A DNA stretch of 64,000 bases, taken from NCBI RefSeq assembly GCF_004364865.1, contig NZ_SOAU01000001.1, positions 1,178,001 through 1,242,000 on the forward strand, given 5' to 3'. The notes beneath the pieces are model-generated. The model was not told where the DNA came from, searched no databases, and saw only the letters and a list, made by a program, of their open reading frames with translations. Position numbers and translations under genes: made by a program. The stretch comes from Ilumatobacter fluminis (GTDB lineage: Bacteria > Actinomycetota > Acidimicrobiia > Acidimicrobiales > Ilumatobacteraceae). Every line of letters begins with the position of its first letter. Position 1 is the stretch's first letter. Shown piece by piece: positions 39,629-48,909 of this stretch.

Positions 39629-42298
39629 ATGATTCTGCGCTCCATGCGTGGGCGGGCGCTGTTCGTGGTCGGGGCGGTTCTGGCGACCTCGATCGTGGCG
39701 ATCGTCCAACCGGTGACCCCTGCAACGGCCGCTGCGGCGGCCAGTGTCAGCTGCGCGCCCACGCCGGCCGGGCCGGACGCCGACGTGCCGCCGTTGGCCA
39801 GCTTCACGGCACAGGAGCCGCCGCAGCGCCTGGTCGACACCCGCATCGGCACGGGCGGCGTGACCGGACGGGTCGGTGCCGGCTGCACCATGCGCATCGA
39901 CGCGTCTGCGGCCGGCGTGCCGACGGCGGCCGAGGCGCTCGCCCTGTCGGTGACGGCGCTGGCGACCGAGCGGGGCTACCTCACCGTGTTCCCGTGTGCG
40001 TCGGGACGGCCCGAGACCTCGAACGTCAACGCCCGCACCAACCAGATGCCGACGCCGAACCTGGCGATCGCGCTGCTCGACGACGACGGAACCGTGTGCA
40101 TCTTCAGCCAGAAGGCCGCTCACCTCGTGGTCGACATGACCGGATGGTGGACCGCGGACGGCGCGACGCGGTTCCGATCGATCTCGCCCGAACGTGTCGA
40201 GGACACCCGCCTCGGCGGCGGTGCAGCGGTGCCCGCCGAGACCAACCACGAGATCGACCTGTCCGGCATCGTCCCCGCCGGAACCTCGGCCGTGGTCGCC
40301 AACCTGACCGTCGCCCGGCCCGCCGGACCCGGCTACGTCACGGCGTTCCCGTGCGGCGCCACACCGGCGTCGTCCAACCTGAACTTCCTGGCCGGCGAAG
40401 CCCGCGCCGTGGCGATCACGGTCGGCATCAGCAACGACCTCAAGCTCTGCACCCGATCGAACGTCGCCCACCACGTCGTCGTCGACCTGATGGGCTTCTA
40501 CGAGCCGACTCCGCAGTTCGGTCCGACCGCATCGCTGACGCCGGTCGCCGGCACGCGCCTCGCCGACTCCCGGACGGCTGCAGCGCCGTGGACGTCACGG
40601 TTCGGTGCCGGGACGGTGCGCTCGTTGCGCCCGACCGCGGGTCGCGCCGACGATTCCCAGGCCACTGCCGTCGTCGTCAACACGGTCGCGACGGGTGCAT
40701 CGGGGCCGGGCCACGTCTCGATCTTCCCGTGCGACGTCGACGTGCCGTCGACGTCGGTGCTCAACTTCACCGCCGGCGAGGAGGCGACCAACCTGGCCGT
40801 GGTCGACCTGTCGGCCGACGGTGAGATCTGCTTCTACGCCTCGACACCGGTCGACCTGGTCGTCGACCTGTTCGGGGTGATGGCGGCGCCGAGCGGTTCG
40901 CTGGTGGAGCATCTCCGGTTCGATGCCCACACCTGGCCGGCCTACTCGCCGGCGGCGACCGACTACGCAGTCGAGTGCGACGACGCCCCGGTCGATCTCG
41001 AACTCGACCCCCTCGTCGGCACCACGATGCGAGTCAACAACGTGCCCGTCAGCGGCGGCACCATCCGGCTGCCCGGCGACGACGACCGGCTCACGACCGT
41101 GTCGCTCCGACGCGGCTCGACGACGCAGATGTACTACTTCCGGTGTGTCCCCGACGGGTTCCCCCGTCTCGAGGCCAACCGGCCCGGTACCCCCACACCG
41201 GGCTGGTACCTGACGCTCACCGGCATGACGGGCGGCGGGTCGTTCGCCGTGATCCTCGACGAATACGGCGGGCCCGTCTGGTACAAGCGACTCGACCGCA
41301 GCGGGACCGACATCGAACGACGCAGTGACGGCCGGATCGTCTGGGTGCCGAACCTCGGTTCGCGGTACGGCATCGAGCCCGACGCCGGCTACCGGGCCAT
41401 CAGCCTCTACGGCACACTGGTCGACGAGTACATCTCCTACGACGAGGGCGGCGTCGAACACCCGACCGATCATCACGACTTCGTCGAACTGCCGAACGGT
41501 CGCTATGCCTTGATCAGCTACCCGATCGTCTCCGGGGTCGACCTCACGGCGCTGCCGGGCAACGGGTGGACGGCGAACGACACGATCGCCGACAACGTGA
41601 TCCAGGAGTTCGACGCCAACGGCAACGTCGTCTGGTCGTGGACGCTGAGCGACCACTTCGGCTACGACGAGGTCCCGTACCCGGTTCGGTGGGACGCCGG
41701 CGGACCGGTCGACGTGTGGCACATGAACGCATTGACCGCAACCGACGACGGCAGCGGCGACTACATCGTGACCGCCCGACACCTCGACGCGGCCTTCCGA
41801 GTCGATCGGGTGACCGATCAGATCGACTGGATCCTGGGCGCCCTCCCGGTCAGCGCGCCGCAGTTGTCGGGTGCGCCTCGCCTCCAGATCCTGAACGACC
41901 CGCTCGGCGGGCCGCGCCGCCCCCACCACGCCCAGCTGAACGGCGACGTCGTGACGCTGTTCGACAATCGCACCGACATGGGGCAGGCGTCGCGTGCCGT
42001 CGCCTATCGGATCGACACGGTGGCCGAGACGGCGACGTTGTTGTGGTCGGTGAGCGCTCCGTCCGGTCAGACGGCATTCGGGCTCGGCTCGGTCGATCCG
42101 GCGGGTGACGGCTCCTTCGTCGTGGGTTGGGGGCCGGTCCAGCCGATGATCCAGGAGTTCGACGCCAACCGGAACCTGGTGTTCGAGGTGCGTCAGTTGC
42201 CGGGCGGCCAGATCTACCGAGTGCTGAAGGAGCCGAAGGCGGCCTGGTCGGCCAGCCAGCTCAGGGCTGCGGCGGGCGGTATCGCCGAAGCTCCCTGA
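39629..42298 (+). CDS. Secreted arylsulfotransferase-like protein with three N-terminal repeat modules
   Basis: 889 residues. A signal peptide (about 1-36) is followed by three roughly 120-residue modules, each opening with a VDTR-like motif (RLVDTRIGTGG, RVEDTRLGGGA, TRLADSRTAAA) and containing a Cys in a V/TFPCG/S strand plus SN/LN. A cadherin-like beta domain (about 435-515, AYSPAATDYAVEC) leads to the arylsulfotransferase propeller: GGPVWYKRL, HHDFVELPNGRYALISY, VIQEFDANGNVVWSW, DVWHMNALTAT, DQIDWILG, HHAQLNGDVVTLFDNR. The conserved His residues of ASST-type enzymes, which move sulfate between phenols, are present by eye. Sulfatase-type donors are unknown here. Confidence 0.8.
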   Translation: MILRSMRGRALFVVGAVLATSIVAIVQPVTPATAAAAASVSCAPTPAGPDADVPPLASFTAQEPPQRLVDTRIGTGGVTGRVGAGCTMRIDASAAGVPTAAEALALSVTALATERGYLTVFPCASGRPETSNVNARTNQMPTPNLAIALLDDDGTVCIFSQKAAHLVVDMTGWWTADGATRFRSISPERVEDTRLGGGAAVPAETNHEIDLSGIVPAGTSAVVANLTVARPAGPGYVTAFPCGATPASSNLNFLAGEARAVAITVGISNDLKLCTRSNVAHHVVVDLMGFYEPTPQFGPTASLTPVAGTRLADSRTAAAPWTSRFGAGTVRSLRPTAGRADDSQATAVVVNTVATGASGPGHVSIFPCDVDVPSTSVLNFTAGEEATNLAVVDLSADGEICFYASTPVDLVVDLFGVMAAPSGSLVEHLRFDAHTWPAYSPAATDYAVECDDAPVDLELDPLVGTTMRVNNVPVSGGTIRLPGDDDRLTTVSLRRGSTTQMYYFRCVPDGFPRLEANRPGTPTPGWYLTLTGMTGGGSFAVILDEYGGPVWYKRLDRSGTDIERRSDGRIVWVPNLGSRYGIEPDAGYRAISLYGTLVDEYISYDEGGVEHPTDHHDFVELPNGRYALISYPIVSGVDLTALPGNGWTANDTIADNVIQEFDANGNVVWSWTLSDHFGYDEVPYPVRWDAGGPVDVWHMNALTATDDGSGDYIVTARHLDAAFRVDRVTDQIDWILGALPVSAPQLSGAPRLQILNDPLGGPRRPHHAQLNGDVVTLFDNRTDMGQASRAVAYRIDTVAETATLLWSVSAPSGQTAFGLGSVDPAGDGSFVVGWGPVQPMIQEFDANRNLVFEVRQLPGGQIYRVLKEPKAAWSASQLRAAAGGIAEAP

Positions 42299-42322
42299 CG
42301 AGGGTCGTGATTCGAGCAGTGT

Positions 42323-44638
42323 TCACGGGCGCTGCTGGAACCACCATGCGACCGCCTCGCCGCGTCCTCGAACGTGCAGCTTGCGGTAGATCGCGGCGGC
42401 ATGGTGCATGACGGTTTTCGGGCGGATGCCGAGCGCGGCGGCGACGTCCTTGTTCGTCCCACCGTTCGCGAGTTCCCGGAGCACCTCGACTTCCCGAGCG
42501 GTGAGGTCGGCGCCGTCGTCGGTCGCGATGTCGTCGTGGTCCGTCTCGTGCTCGCGACGCAACTCGCTCACGACTCGGGCAGCGAACGCCGTCGCCCGAT
42601 CGAACGTCATCATGGTGCCGTCGGTGAACGCCGAGACGACCCCGGCGTCGGCCGATGCGCGAGCGTCGGCGATGGCCGACCGGACTCGTCGGACGAGGTC
42701 GAGTGGGAGGCTGCTCTCGAATCCGTCGACCTGCGCGTCGAGGACGCCGAGCAGGGTCGCGGCGGCGACGTGCTGCTCCCGGATCGAGGCCATCGTTGCG
42801 AGGGCGGTGAACGGCGGACACGTGTACCACGTCCAGGTGCCGGCACGACGTGCGATCGACAGTGACTCGTCGGTCAGATCGAGCGCCGGGCCGACGTCGC
42901 CCGCGGCGAGGGCCTCCGACGCTGCCGCCGGCACCACCCACGTGAGGGTGCGAGTGTCGTCGTTGCGGCGGGCGATGTCGGCGAGGTCGACGAGCGTCGG
43001 CACCACGATGTCGGTCGCCTGACCGGGCGGCAGGGTTCGGAGCAGTCCGGCCGCTGCGACCATCCCCGGCTCGTCGCCGATCTGACGTGCCCGGCCGAGG
43101 GCCGTGCCGGCCCACTGCCGCGCCGTGGCGACGTCGCCGTCCTGATGGGCGAGCATGCCCAGCCAGACCTCGAAGCGCACGACGCTCGCCTGGTCGCCGA
43201 GTTCTGACGCCGTGGACCGACCGAGTCGGGCGAGGTCGATGACGTCGGCGCGATCGGCGAGTGCACGTGCGGGCCGGACTGCGAGCGCCAGGAGTCGGAC
43301 TCGGACATCGGGCTCGACCCGGTCGAGCAGGGCGAGTGAACCGGCGCGCTGATCGATGAACTCGTCGAGTTCGACGTCGACGACGACCCGTTCTGCGAGC
43401 AGGTTCGCGAGCCAGCCGCGAGCGATCGCCGTGGAGGGTTCGGATACGGTTCCGTCGGCGAGCTCGACGGTGCGTCGCGCCAAAGCGACCTCGTCGGCCA
43501 GGACGCCCCGTCCGAGCCAGACCGGGGCCAATGCCACGGTCAGATTCGCCGCTGCGTCGGCGTCGCCGCTGTCGAGGGCGTCGACGAGTGCGGCCCTGAG
43601 GTCGTCCTCGGCGGCGGTGAGACGTGGATCGGGTAGTCCGGTCTCGCCACGGGAGGTCGACGTCGCCTCGGCGGCGAGTTCGGTCGCCCAGCCGAGCCGT
43701 GCCGTGCGTCGGCGTGTGTCGTCGACGTCGGTGGCGCGATGTCGGAGTACCTCGGCGACCAGCGGGGGGAGCGAGTAGAGGCTGCCGTCGGCGGCATGAT
43801 CGGCGTCGACGAGGTGGGCGTCGACGAGGCTCGACACGACCTCGAGTAGGTCGTCGGATCGGTCGTCGACGACCCGCTCGAGCGCCTCGACCGGGACCGG
43901 GCCCTCGAACACGCTGAGTGCGGTCAGCACCGAGACCGCTCGGTCGGCGAGGTCGGCGGCCGACCACTGGATCGTCCCGAGCAGGTCGTCGGTGCCGTCG
44001 AGGAGATCGGCCACCGCCGAGTGCCGATCGGAGGCGAGCTGTTCGGCGAGTGATGTCGGGGAGTACGCCGGGGTGCGTGCGGCGAGGAGCTCGATCGCCA
44101 TCGGATGCCCACCGACGGCTCGGGCGATGTCGGCGACCGCTCGGAGATCGGTGCCGTCCCAGTCGGCGGTGCTCCCGCTCCGCACTGCCACGTGCCGGAA
44201 CAGCTCGATGGTCGGTTCGGCGGCGAGCGTCTCGGTCGTGGCGTCGGGTTCGGGGACCGGCAGGGCGGGGACACGCACGATCCGTTCCCGGGGGAGGCGG
44301 AGCGGGCCTCGGGCGGTCGCGACGACATCGACGCCTCGGTCGACGAGACGGGCGACAGCCGCCAGCTGTTCGCCGTCGGTGACACCGTCGACGACGACGA
44401 GGTCGCCCGCGCCGACGTCGTCGGCGGACGGGAGGTGGTGCGGGAGCGTCGTGGCGGCGATCCAACGGTGTGGGCGGTCGGCGAGGGCGCCCCGCACGAC
44501 TGTTGTCTTGCCGACCCCTGGGAGGCCGGTGAGGGTGAGGAGACCGAGGCCGCCCCGGTCGACCAAGGTGGTGATCTGGTCGATGAGCCATCCCCGCCCG
44601 ATGGGAGGCTTCGGTCCGATCGGCGGATCGATCGGCAT
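42323..44638 (-). CDS. Large ATP-binding LuxR-family transcriptional regulator (LAL/MalT-like)
   Basis: 771 residues from ATG 44638. The N-terminal STAND-type NTPase has Walker A GLPGVGKTT (about 33-41), Walker B-like DLVVVDGVTDGEQ and a winged-helix region, followed by TPR-like helices (about 330-660) rich in Ala/Asp/Leu. The C-terminal LuxR helix-turn-helix is LTAREVEVLRELANGGTNKD followed by VAAALGIRPKTVMHHAAAIY. Such proteins activate genes on binding ligand and ATP; the target is unknown. An in-frame ATG at 44752 would add 38 residues but begins inside the TetR operator palindrome, so the shorter form is preferred. Confidence 0.8.
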   Translation of the reverse strand: MPIDPPIGPKPPIGRGWLIDQITTLVDRGGLGLLTLTGLPGVGKTTVVRGALADRPHRWIAATTLPHHLPSADDVGAGDLVVVDGVTDGEQLAAVARLVDRGVDVVATARGPLRLPRERIVRVPALPVPEPDATTETLAAEPTIELFRHVAVRSGSTADWDGTDLRAVADIARAVGGHPMAIELLAARTPAYSPTSLAEQLASDRHSAVADLLDGTDDLLGTIQWSAADLADRAVSVLTALSVFEGPVPVEALERVVDDRSDDLLEVVSSLVDAHLVDADHAADGSLYSLPPLVAEVLRHRATDVDDTRRRTARLGWATELAAEATSTSRGETGLPDPRLTAAEDDLRAALVDALDSGDADAAANLTVALAPVWLGRGVLADEVALARRTVELADGTVSEPSTAIARGWLANLLAERVVVDVELDEFIDQRAGSLALLDRVEPDVRVRLLALAVRPARALADRADVIDLARLGRSTASELGDQASVVRFEVWLGMLAHQDGDVATARQWAGTALGRARQIGDEPGMVAAAGLLRTLPPGQATDIVVPTLVDLADIARRNDDTRTLTWVVPAAASEALAAGDVGPALDLTDESLSIARRAGTWTWYTCPPFTALATMASIREQHVAAATLLGVLDAQVDGFESSLPLDLVRRVRSAIADARASADAGVVSAFTDGTMMTFDRATAFAARVVSELRREHETDHDDIATDDGADLTAREVEVLRELANGGTNKDVAAALGIRPKTVMHHAAAIYRKLHVRGRGEAVAWWFQQRP

Positions 44639-44736
44639 GTCGGCAGTATCGCATCGACCACGCTCGGTGGGCGAATTCTCGATCCTGCCTGCTCGGTCGC
44701 GCACGGAGGTTGGATGCGAGCCGTTCGGCCGATTGG

Positions 44737-44752
44737 ATGAATGATCATTCAT
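44737..44752. promoter_or_regulatory. 16-bp palindromic operator, probably for the adjacent TetR regulator
   Basis: ATGAATGATCATTCAT is a perfect palindrome placed 24 nt before the SDR start. Size, AT content against a high-GC background, and linkage to an SDR-TetR gene pair fit a TetR-family operator controlling its own operon. It also overlaps the upstream ATG alternative for the LuxR gene. Confidence 0.7.
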
Positions 44753-44776
44753 TCAGTTCGAGGTAAGGAGAGAACG

Positions 44777-45709
44777 ATGAGCTGGACCACGAACGACATC
44801 CCCGACCTGAGCGGCAAGATCGCCGTCGTCACCGGTGCCAACGGCGGGCTGGGGCTCGAGACGAGCCGAGCGCTCGCTGCAGCTGGCGCACACGTCGTCA
44901 TGGCGGCACGTAACCAGGACAAGGCCGCGAACGCTCGCGATGACATCCTCGCCGGTCTGCCCGATGCCTCGCTCGAGATCGTCGAGCTCGACCTGGGCTC
45001 GTTCGAGAGCACGACGGCGGCCGCCGCGACGATCGTCGCCGCACATCCGACGGTCGACATCGTCGTCAACAACGCCGGGTTGATGGCGATGCCCGAACGT
45101 CGGACAGCCGATGGCTACGAGATGCAGTTCGGCGTGAACCACCTCGGGCACTGGATCTTCACGGCAGGGCTCCTGCCGTCGATACTCGCCGCCGACGCAG
45201 CGCGCGTGGTGACGGTGTCGAGCACCGCCCACCACATGGGTCGCGCCGTCGACCCCGACAACGTCAACATGGAGGGCGAGTATTCGCCCTGGGGCGCCTA
45301 TGGACGAGCGAAGCTCGCCAACCTCCACTTCGCGATCGGACTCCAGCGCGAGTTCGAACGGGCAGGGTTCGCCGCTCAGAGCCTCGCCGCGCACCCCGGG
45401 CTGTCGAACACCGATCTCCAGACCCACACCGTGGCCGAAGGTGGCGGCGGCTGGATGGCGTCGGCGTCCGAGTGGCTCGCCTCGAAGACCGGGATGTCAG
45501 CCGACGACGGCGCCCGATCGCAACTGCGGGCCGCGACGGACCCGAACGCGAAGGGCGGCGAGTTCTACGGACCGCGATGGGTCAACAACGGGGCCCCGAT
45601 CCGCAAGCCCATCATCCGGCCCGGCATCGACTCGGCGATCGAGAAGCTCTGGCTCGTCTCCGAACGGGAGACCGGCGTGTCGATCGACGTCGAGGCTGCG
45701 GCGGGGTGA
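44777..45709 (+). CDS. SDR-family oxidoreductase (retinol-dehydrogenase/WW-oxidoreductase-like)
   Basis: 310 residues. The NAD(P) motif TGANGGLGLE (about 19-28), NNAGLMAMPE, GYEMQFGVNHLGHWIFT, catalytic SSTAHHMG with Ser, and YGRAKLANLHFA with Tyr/Lys are typical of the retinol-dehydrogenase-like SDR subgroup. An Arg-Asn pair after the second strand (AARNQDKA) suggests NADP(H). A clear AAGGAG site (44765-44770) precedes the ATG. Its stop overlaps the TetR start (GTGA), and the palindrome upstream suggests repression by that regulator until an inducing lipid or xenobiotic appears. Confidence 0.88.
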   Translation: MSWTTNDIPDLSGKIAVVTGANGGLGLETSRALAAAGAHVVMAARNQDKAANARDDILAGLPDASLEIVELDLGSFESTTAAAATIVAAHPTVDIVVNNAGLMAMPERRTADGYEMQFGVNHLGHWIFTAGLLPSILAADAARVVTVSSTAHHMGRAVDPDNVNMEGEYSPWGAYGRAKLANLHFAIGLQREFERAGFAAQSLAAHPGLSNTDLQTHTVAEGGGGWMASASEWLASKTGMSADDGARSQLRAATDPNAKGGEFYGPRWVNNGAPIRKPIIRPGIDSAIEKLWLVSERETGVSIDVEAAAG

Positions 45710-46263
45710 GCCCGGTCGACCGGCCGGCAGCGATCAGGAAGGCGTTGCGCGACCTCGTGGCGGAGCGAGGGTTCCACGGTGCCTCGATGGGAGCGATCGC
45801 CAAGGCAGCCGGCGTCGCAGCCGGGACGGCCTACGTCCACTACGCCTCCAAAGAAGAGCTCGTGTACGCGACGTACCTCGAGATCAAGGCCGCGTTGGGG
45901 TCGGCGGCGCTCGACGGCATCGATCCGACGGCGCCGCCGGCGGATCGTTGGCGTCACGTGATGACACGGGCATACGAGTTCTTCGCCGCCGAGCCCGAAC
46001 GCGCCCGCTTCCTCACCCAGCTCGAAGAGTCGCCCTTCTACGCCGAGGCCCACGATCGATTGATCGCGGGCGGTGATCCGCTCGTTGCACTCGCCGAAGC
46101 GGACGACCTGGCGCCGCTTGTCGTCGAGCTGCCATGGCAGGCCGTCTACGGCCTGTCACTCGGCGTCGTGGTTCGTCTCGTCGCTGCCGGTGCGACGCTC
46201 ACCTCGGCCGAGCTCGATCGACTGATCGAGGCGACGTGGCGAGCCATCACCCGGCCCGGCTGA
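45706..46263 (+). CDS. TetR-family transcriptional regulator
   Basis: 185 residues. The N-terminal helix-turn-helix is canonical: AIRKALRDLVAERGFHGASM, then GAIAKAAGVAAGTAYVHYAS-KEEL, with Tyr-His-Tyr recognition-helix end. The C-terminal ligand domain is divergent. Starting at GTG 45706 it overlaps the SDR stop by 4 nt. Auto-repression of the SDR-TetR operon through the palindrome at 44737-44752 is inferred. It is convergent with pepN (6 nt between). Confidence 0.9.
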   Translation: MSPVDRPAAIRKALRDLVAERGFHGASMGAIAKAAGVAAGTAYVHYASKEELVYATYLEIKAALGSAALDGIDPTAPPADRWRHVMTRAYEFFAAEPERARFLTQLEESPFYAEAHDRLIAGGDPLVALAEADDLAPLVVELPWQAVYGLSLGVVVRLVAAGATLTSAELDRLIEATWRAITRPG

Positions 46264-46269
46264 CGCCGG

Positions 46270-48807
46270 TCAGCCGGCCAGGGCGTCGCGGACCGCGTCC
46301 TCGTTCTCGACTCGAACGCGAGCGTTGACCCGCTGGCGTTCGAGCAACTGCTCGAGCGTCTGGACCGCCTGTTCGATCGGATGCTCGTCGAAGAACGCCT
46401 GCGCCTCGTGGACGTGCTCCGGACGGTCGAGCAGCTTCACCGTCTCGACCATGCGGACGATCGTGTTGCGCGGGAAGCGCTCGTTGGCCTCCGACCAGTG
46501 CTCGCGGACGAATCGCCACGCGACCTCGCCGTGCGAACGGTTGCCGATGCAGGCCCGGAGCAGGAACGGGGCGTTCTGGGTCTTGACCGCCGGGCTCATG
46601 GCGTACTCGCACGTACGCCGCACCAGCTCGTCGTCGTCGAACTCGGCGAGCAGATAGAGGTGGCGCAGTTGCGCCTGCGGTGTGTCGCCGTGCTGCGCGA
46701 CGTGCAGGAACCGCTCGTAGGTGTCGGCATCGCCGGTCGCGGCGACCACGCCGGTCGCCGCGGCGGCGAGTTCGGCGTCGACCGAGGACGGATCGTCGTT
46801 CCAGGCGGCGTAGATCGCCGTCGCTCGGTCGACGGCGTCGGCGTCGGCGGCCTGGATCGCCATCATGCCCAGCAGGAGGCCTCTGGCCTTGGCGGTGAGG
46901 TCGGACTCGCCATCGGCAGGATCGCCGAGATCGGCGAGCGCCGGACCGGCGAGATCGCTCACGACGGCACGGAACCCGTCGACCGACGGTCCCTCCTCCG
47001 GCAGGAGGCGTCGTACGCCACGCAGCCCGATCGCGAGTGCCTGCCAGACGCCGTAGTCGCGCTCGGCGGCGAACCGTCGAGCCAGCTCGACGAAGTCGGC
47101 GGCACTCATCGTGCCCGCCGTCACCGCGTTCCACGCGTCGTCGACGAGGTTGTAGCGCTCGAGGGTCGACAGCGACGCGACCACCTCGGCGGTCAACCGC
47201 TCGCGCAACTCGTCGGAGTACTCGACCCGGAAGAAGCCGTGGCCGTCGGCATTGACGACGATCGGACCGTCGCCGGCGGGCAGACGGATCTCGTCACCGT
47301 CGAGGAGGACGTCGGTCGACTCGTCGCCCTGGCGTACACGCACCGGCACCGCCCACAGCGAGGCATCGGCGATGTCGCGGTCGAACGAGAAGCGACGCTG
47401 CGAGAGCACGAGGTCGCCGCCGTCGAGCTTGGCCGACACGAGCGGGTAGCCCGGCTGCCAGATCCACGAGTCCATGATCCGTCGCACCGGCTCGCCAGAG
47501 GTGTGCTCGATCGCATCCCAGAGATCGCCGGTTTCGGTGTTCCCGTACGAATGGCTGGTGAGGTAGTGGCGAACCCCGTCGCGGAAGCGTTCCTCGCCGA
47601 GGTACTGCTCGAGCATGCGGAGCAGCGCGCCGCCCTTCTGATACGTCAGCACGTCGAACATGCCCTCGGCGTCGGCGGGGCTTCGCACCTCGAACTCGAC
47701 CGACCGCGTCGACGAGAGCGAGTCGGTCTCGAAGGCCACACTGCGCTCCAGCCCGAAGCTGGTCCAGCGTTCCCAGTGTGGGGCGTAGGCGTCGCAGGCG
47801 GCGATCTCCATGAACGTGGCGAACGCCTCGTTCAGCCAGATGCCGTTCCACCACCGCATCGTCACGAGGTCGCCGAACCACATGTGGGCGAGCTCGTGCG
47901 CCACCACGTCGGCGACGAGCTGGCGTTCGTTCTGGGTCGAGGTGGCCGGATCGACGAGCAGCAGGTTCTCGCGGAACGTGATGCAGCCGAGGTTCTCCAT
48001 CGCACCGGCGGCGAAGTCGGGGAGGGCGAGCAGATCGACCTTGTCGCTCGGGTAGGCGATGCCGTAGTAGTCCTGGAACCAACGCAGGCAGAACGTGGCG
48101 ACGTCGAGGCCGAAGCCGGTCAGGTGGCTCTTGCCGGGCACGTGCACGAGCCGGACGGGAATGCCGTCGGCGTCGTGCCACTCGGTCGCCTCGAGCGGAC
48201 CGACCACGAACGCGACCAGGTACGAACTCATCACCATCGTGTCGGCGAACCGGAGCTCGAGCTTGCCGTCGCGCTCGGTGCGATCGAGCTCGCGACCGTT
48301 CGACACCGCGAGCAGGTGCGGCTCGACGACCAACGTGATGCCGAACACCGCCTTGAAGTCGGGTTCGTCCCAGCACGGGAAGGCCCGGCGGCAGTCGGTC
48401 GACTGCATCTGGGTCGTCGCGATGACCTGCTCGTTGCCGTCGGTGTCGCGATACGTGCTGCGGTAGAAGCCGCGGAGCTGATCGTTGAGGATGCCCGTGA
48501 AGACGATGTGCAGCGAGTGATCGCCGGTCGTGACGCCGCCCTCCGGACGGACGACCAGTCGTTCGGTCGCCTCGTCGAGTTCGAACGTCGCCGGTGTGCC
48601 GTCGACCGTCACCGACGCGATGTCGAGCTCGATCGCGTTGAGGACGAACTCGTCGCTCGCCTCGTCGGTCGTCACCTCGATCGTCACCTGGCCGGTGAAC
48701 GAGGCGGCGCCCAGATCGGGCTCGAGGGTGACGTCGTAGCGGCTCGGCCGGGTGTGGCGAGGGAGGCGGTACGGGTCGGCGGCGTGCGGAGCATCGACAG
48801 CAGTCAC
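46270..48807 (-). CDS. pepN: Aminopeptidase N (M1 family)
   Basis: 845 residues from GTG 48807; zinc aminopeptidase releasing N-terminal residues from peptides in the cytoplasm. The substrate-anchoring GAMEN is at about 268-272, and the zinc site HELAH at 304-308 is followed after 18 residues by the third ligand Glu in WLNEAFATF (about 327). The actinobacterial ERAP1-like C-terminal domain (ELARRFAAERDYGVWQALAI, helical repeats) is complete. Upstream in-frame GTG 48858 would add 17 residues; GTG 48807 is favoured by a TACGCT box 7 nt away and a family-like N-terminus. Confidence 0.94.
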   Translation of the reverse strand: MTAVDAPHAADPYRLPRHTRPSRYDVTLEPDLGAASFTGQVTIEVTTDEASDEFVLNAIELDIASVTVDGTPATFELDEATERLVVRPEGGVTTGDHSLHIVFTGILNDQLRGFYRSTYRDTDGNEQVIATTQMQSTDCRRAFPCWDEPDFKAVFGITLVVEPHLLAVSNGRELDRTERDGKLELRFADTMVMSSYLVAFVVGPLEATEWHDADGIPVRLVHVPGKSHLTGFGLDVATFCLRWFQDYYGIAYPSDKVDLLALPDFAAGAMENLGCITFRENLLLVDPATSTQNERQLVADVVAHELAHMWFGDLVTMRWWNGIWLNEAFATFMEIAACDAYAPHWERWTSFGLERSVAFETDSLSSTRSVEFEVRSPADAEGMFDVLTYQKGGALLRMLEQYLGEERFRDGVRHYLTSHSYGNTETGDLWDAIEHTSGEPVRRIMDSWIWQPGYPLVSAKLDGGDLVLSQRRFSFDRDIADASLWAVPVRVRQGDESTDVLLDGDEIRLPAGDGPIVVNADGHGFFRVEYSDELRERLTAEVVASLSTLERYNLVDDAWNAVTAGTMSAADFVELARRFAAERDYGVWQALAIGLRGVRRLLPEEGPSVDGFRAVVSDLAGPALADLGDPADGESDLTAKARGLLLGMMAIQAADADAVDRATAIYAAWNDDPSSVDAELAAAATGVVAATGDADTYERFLHVAQHGDTPQAQLRHLYLLAEFDDDELVRRTCEYAMSPAVKTQNAPFLLRACIGNRSHGEVAWRFVREHWSEANERFPRNTIVRMVETVKLLDRPEHVHEAQAFFDEHPIEQAVQTLEQLLERQRVNARVRVENEDAVRDALAG

Positions 48808-48814
48808 ACCGCCG

Positions 48815-48820
48815 AGCGTA
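48815..48820 (-). promoter_or_regulatory. Leaderless -10 box for pepN
   Basis: TACGCT on the minus strand, 7 nt before GTG 48807, no Shine-Dalgarno sequence. Confidence 0.5.
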
Positions 48821-48896
48821 TCGGTCGACCGGCCGACCGTTTCCTCGGGTTCGGGCACCAGCGGGCGCTATCTGTTCGTGATCGCTGCTGTACCGC

Positions 48897-48902
48897 TAGC
48901 GT
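48897..48902 (+). promoter_or_regulatory. Leaderless -10 box for the PfkB kinase gene
   Basis: TAGCGT, 7 nt before GTG 48910, no Shine-Dalgarno sequence. Confidence 0.5.
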
Positions 48903-48909
48903 CTCGACG

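Noticed and set aside
42261-44654. 797-codon minus-strand frame parallel to the LuxR-type regulator
   Set aside because: Arg/Pro/Gly-rich shadow translation; the other frame carries the Walker A and LuxR helix-turn-helix motifs.
44639-44752. Longer N-terminus (38 residues) for the LuxR-type regulator
   Set aside because: Its ATG lies inside the palindromic operator and the added residues are hydrophilic and unconserved-looking; ATG 44638 starts just before the NTPase domain.
46381-48909. Very long plus-strand open frame (over 800 codons) before the PfkB kinase
   Set aside because: It is antisense to pepN, which has intact GAMEN and HELAH motifs; the frame stays open only because of GC-rich codon use. 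Only 48910-49914 of this frame is a gene.
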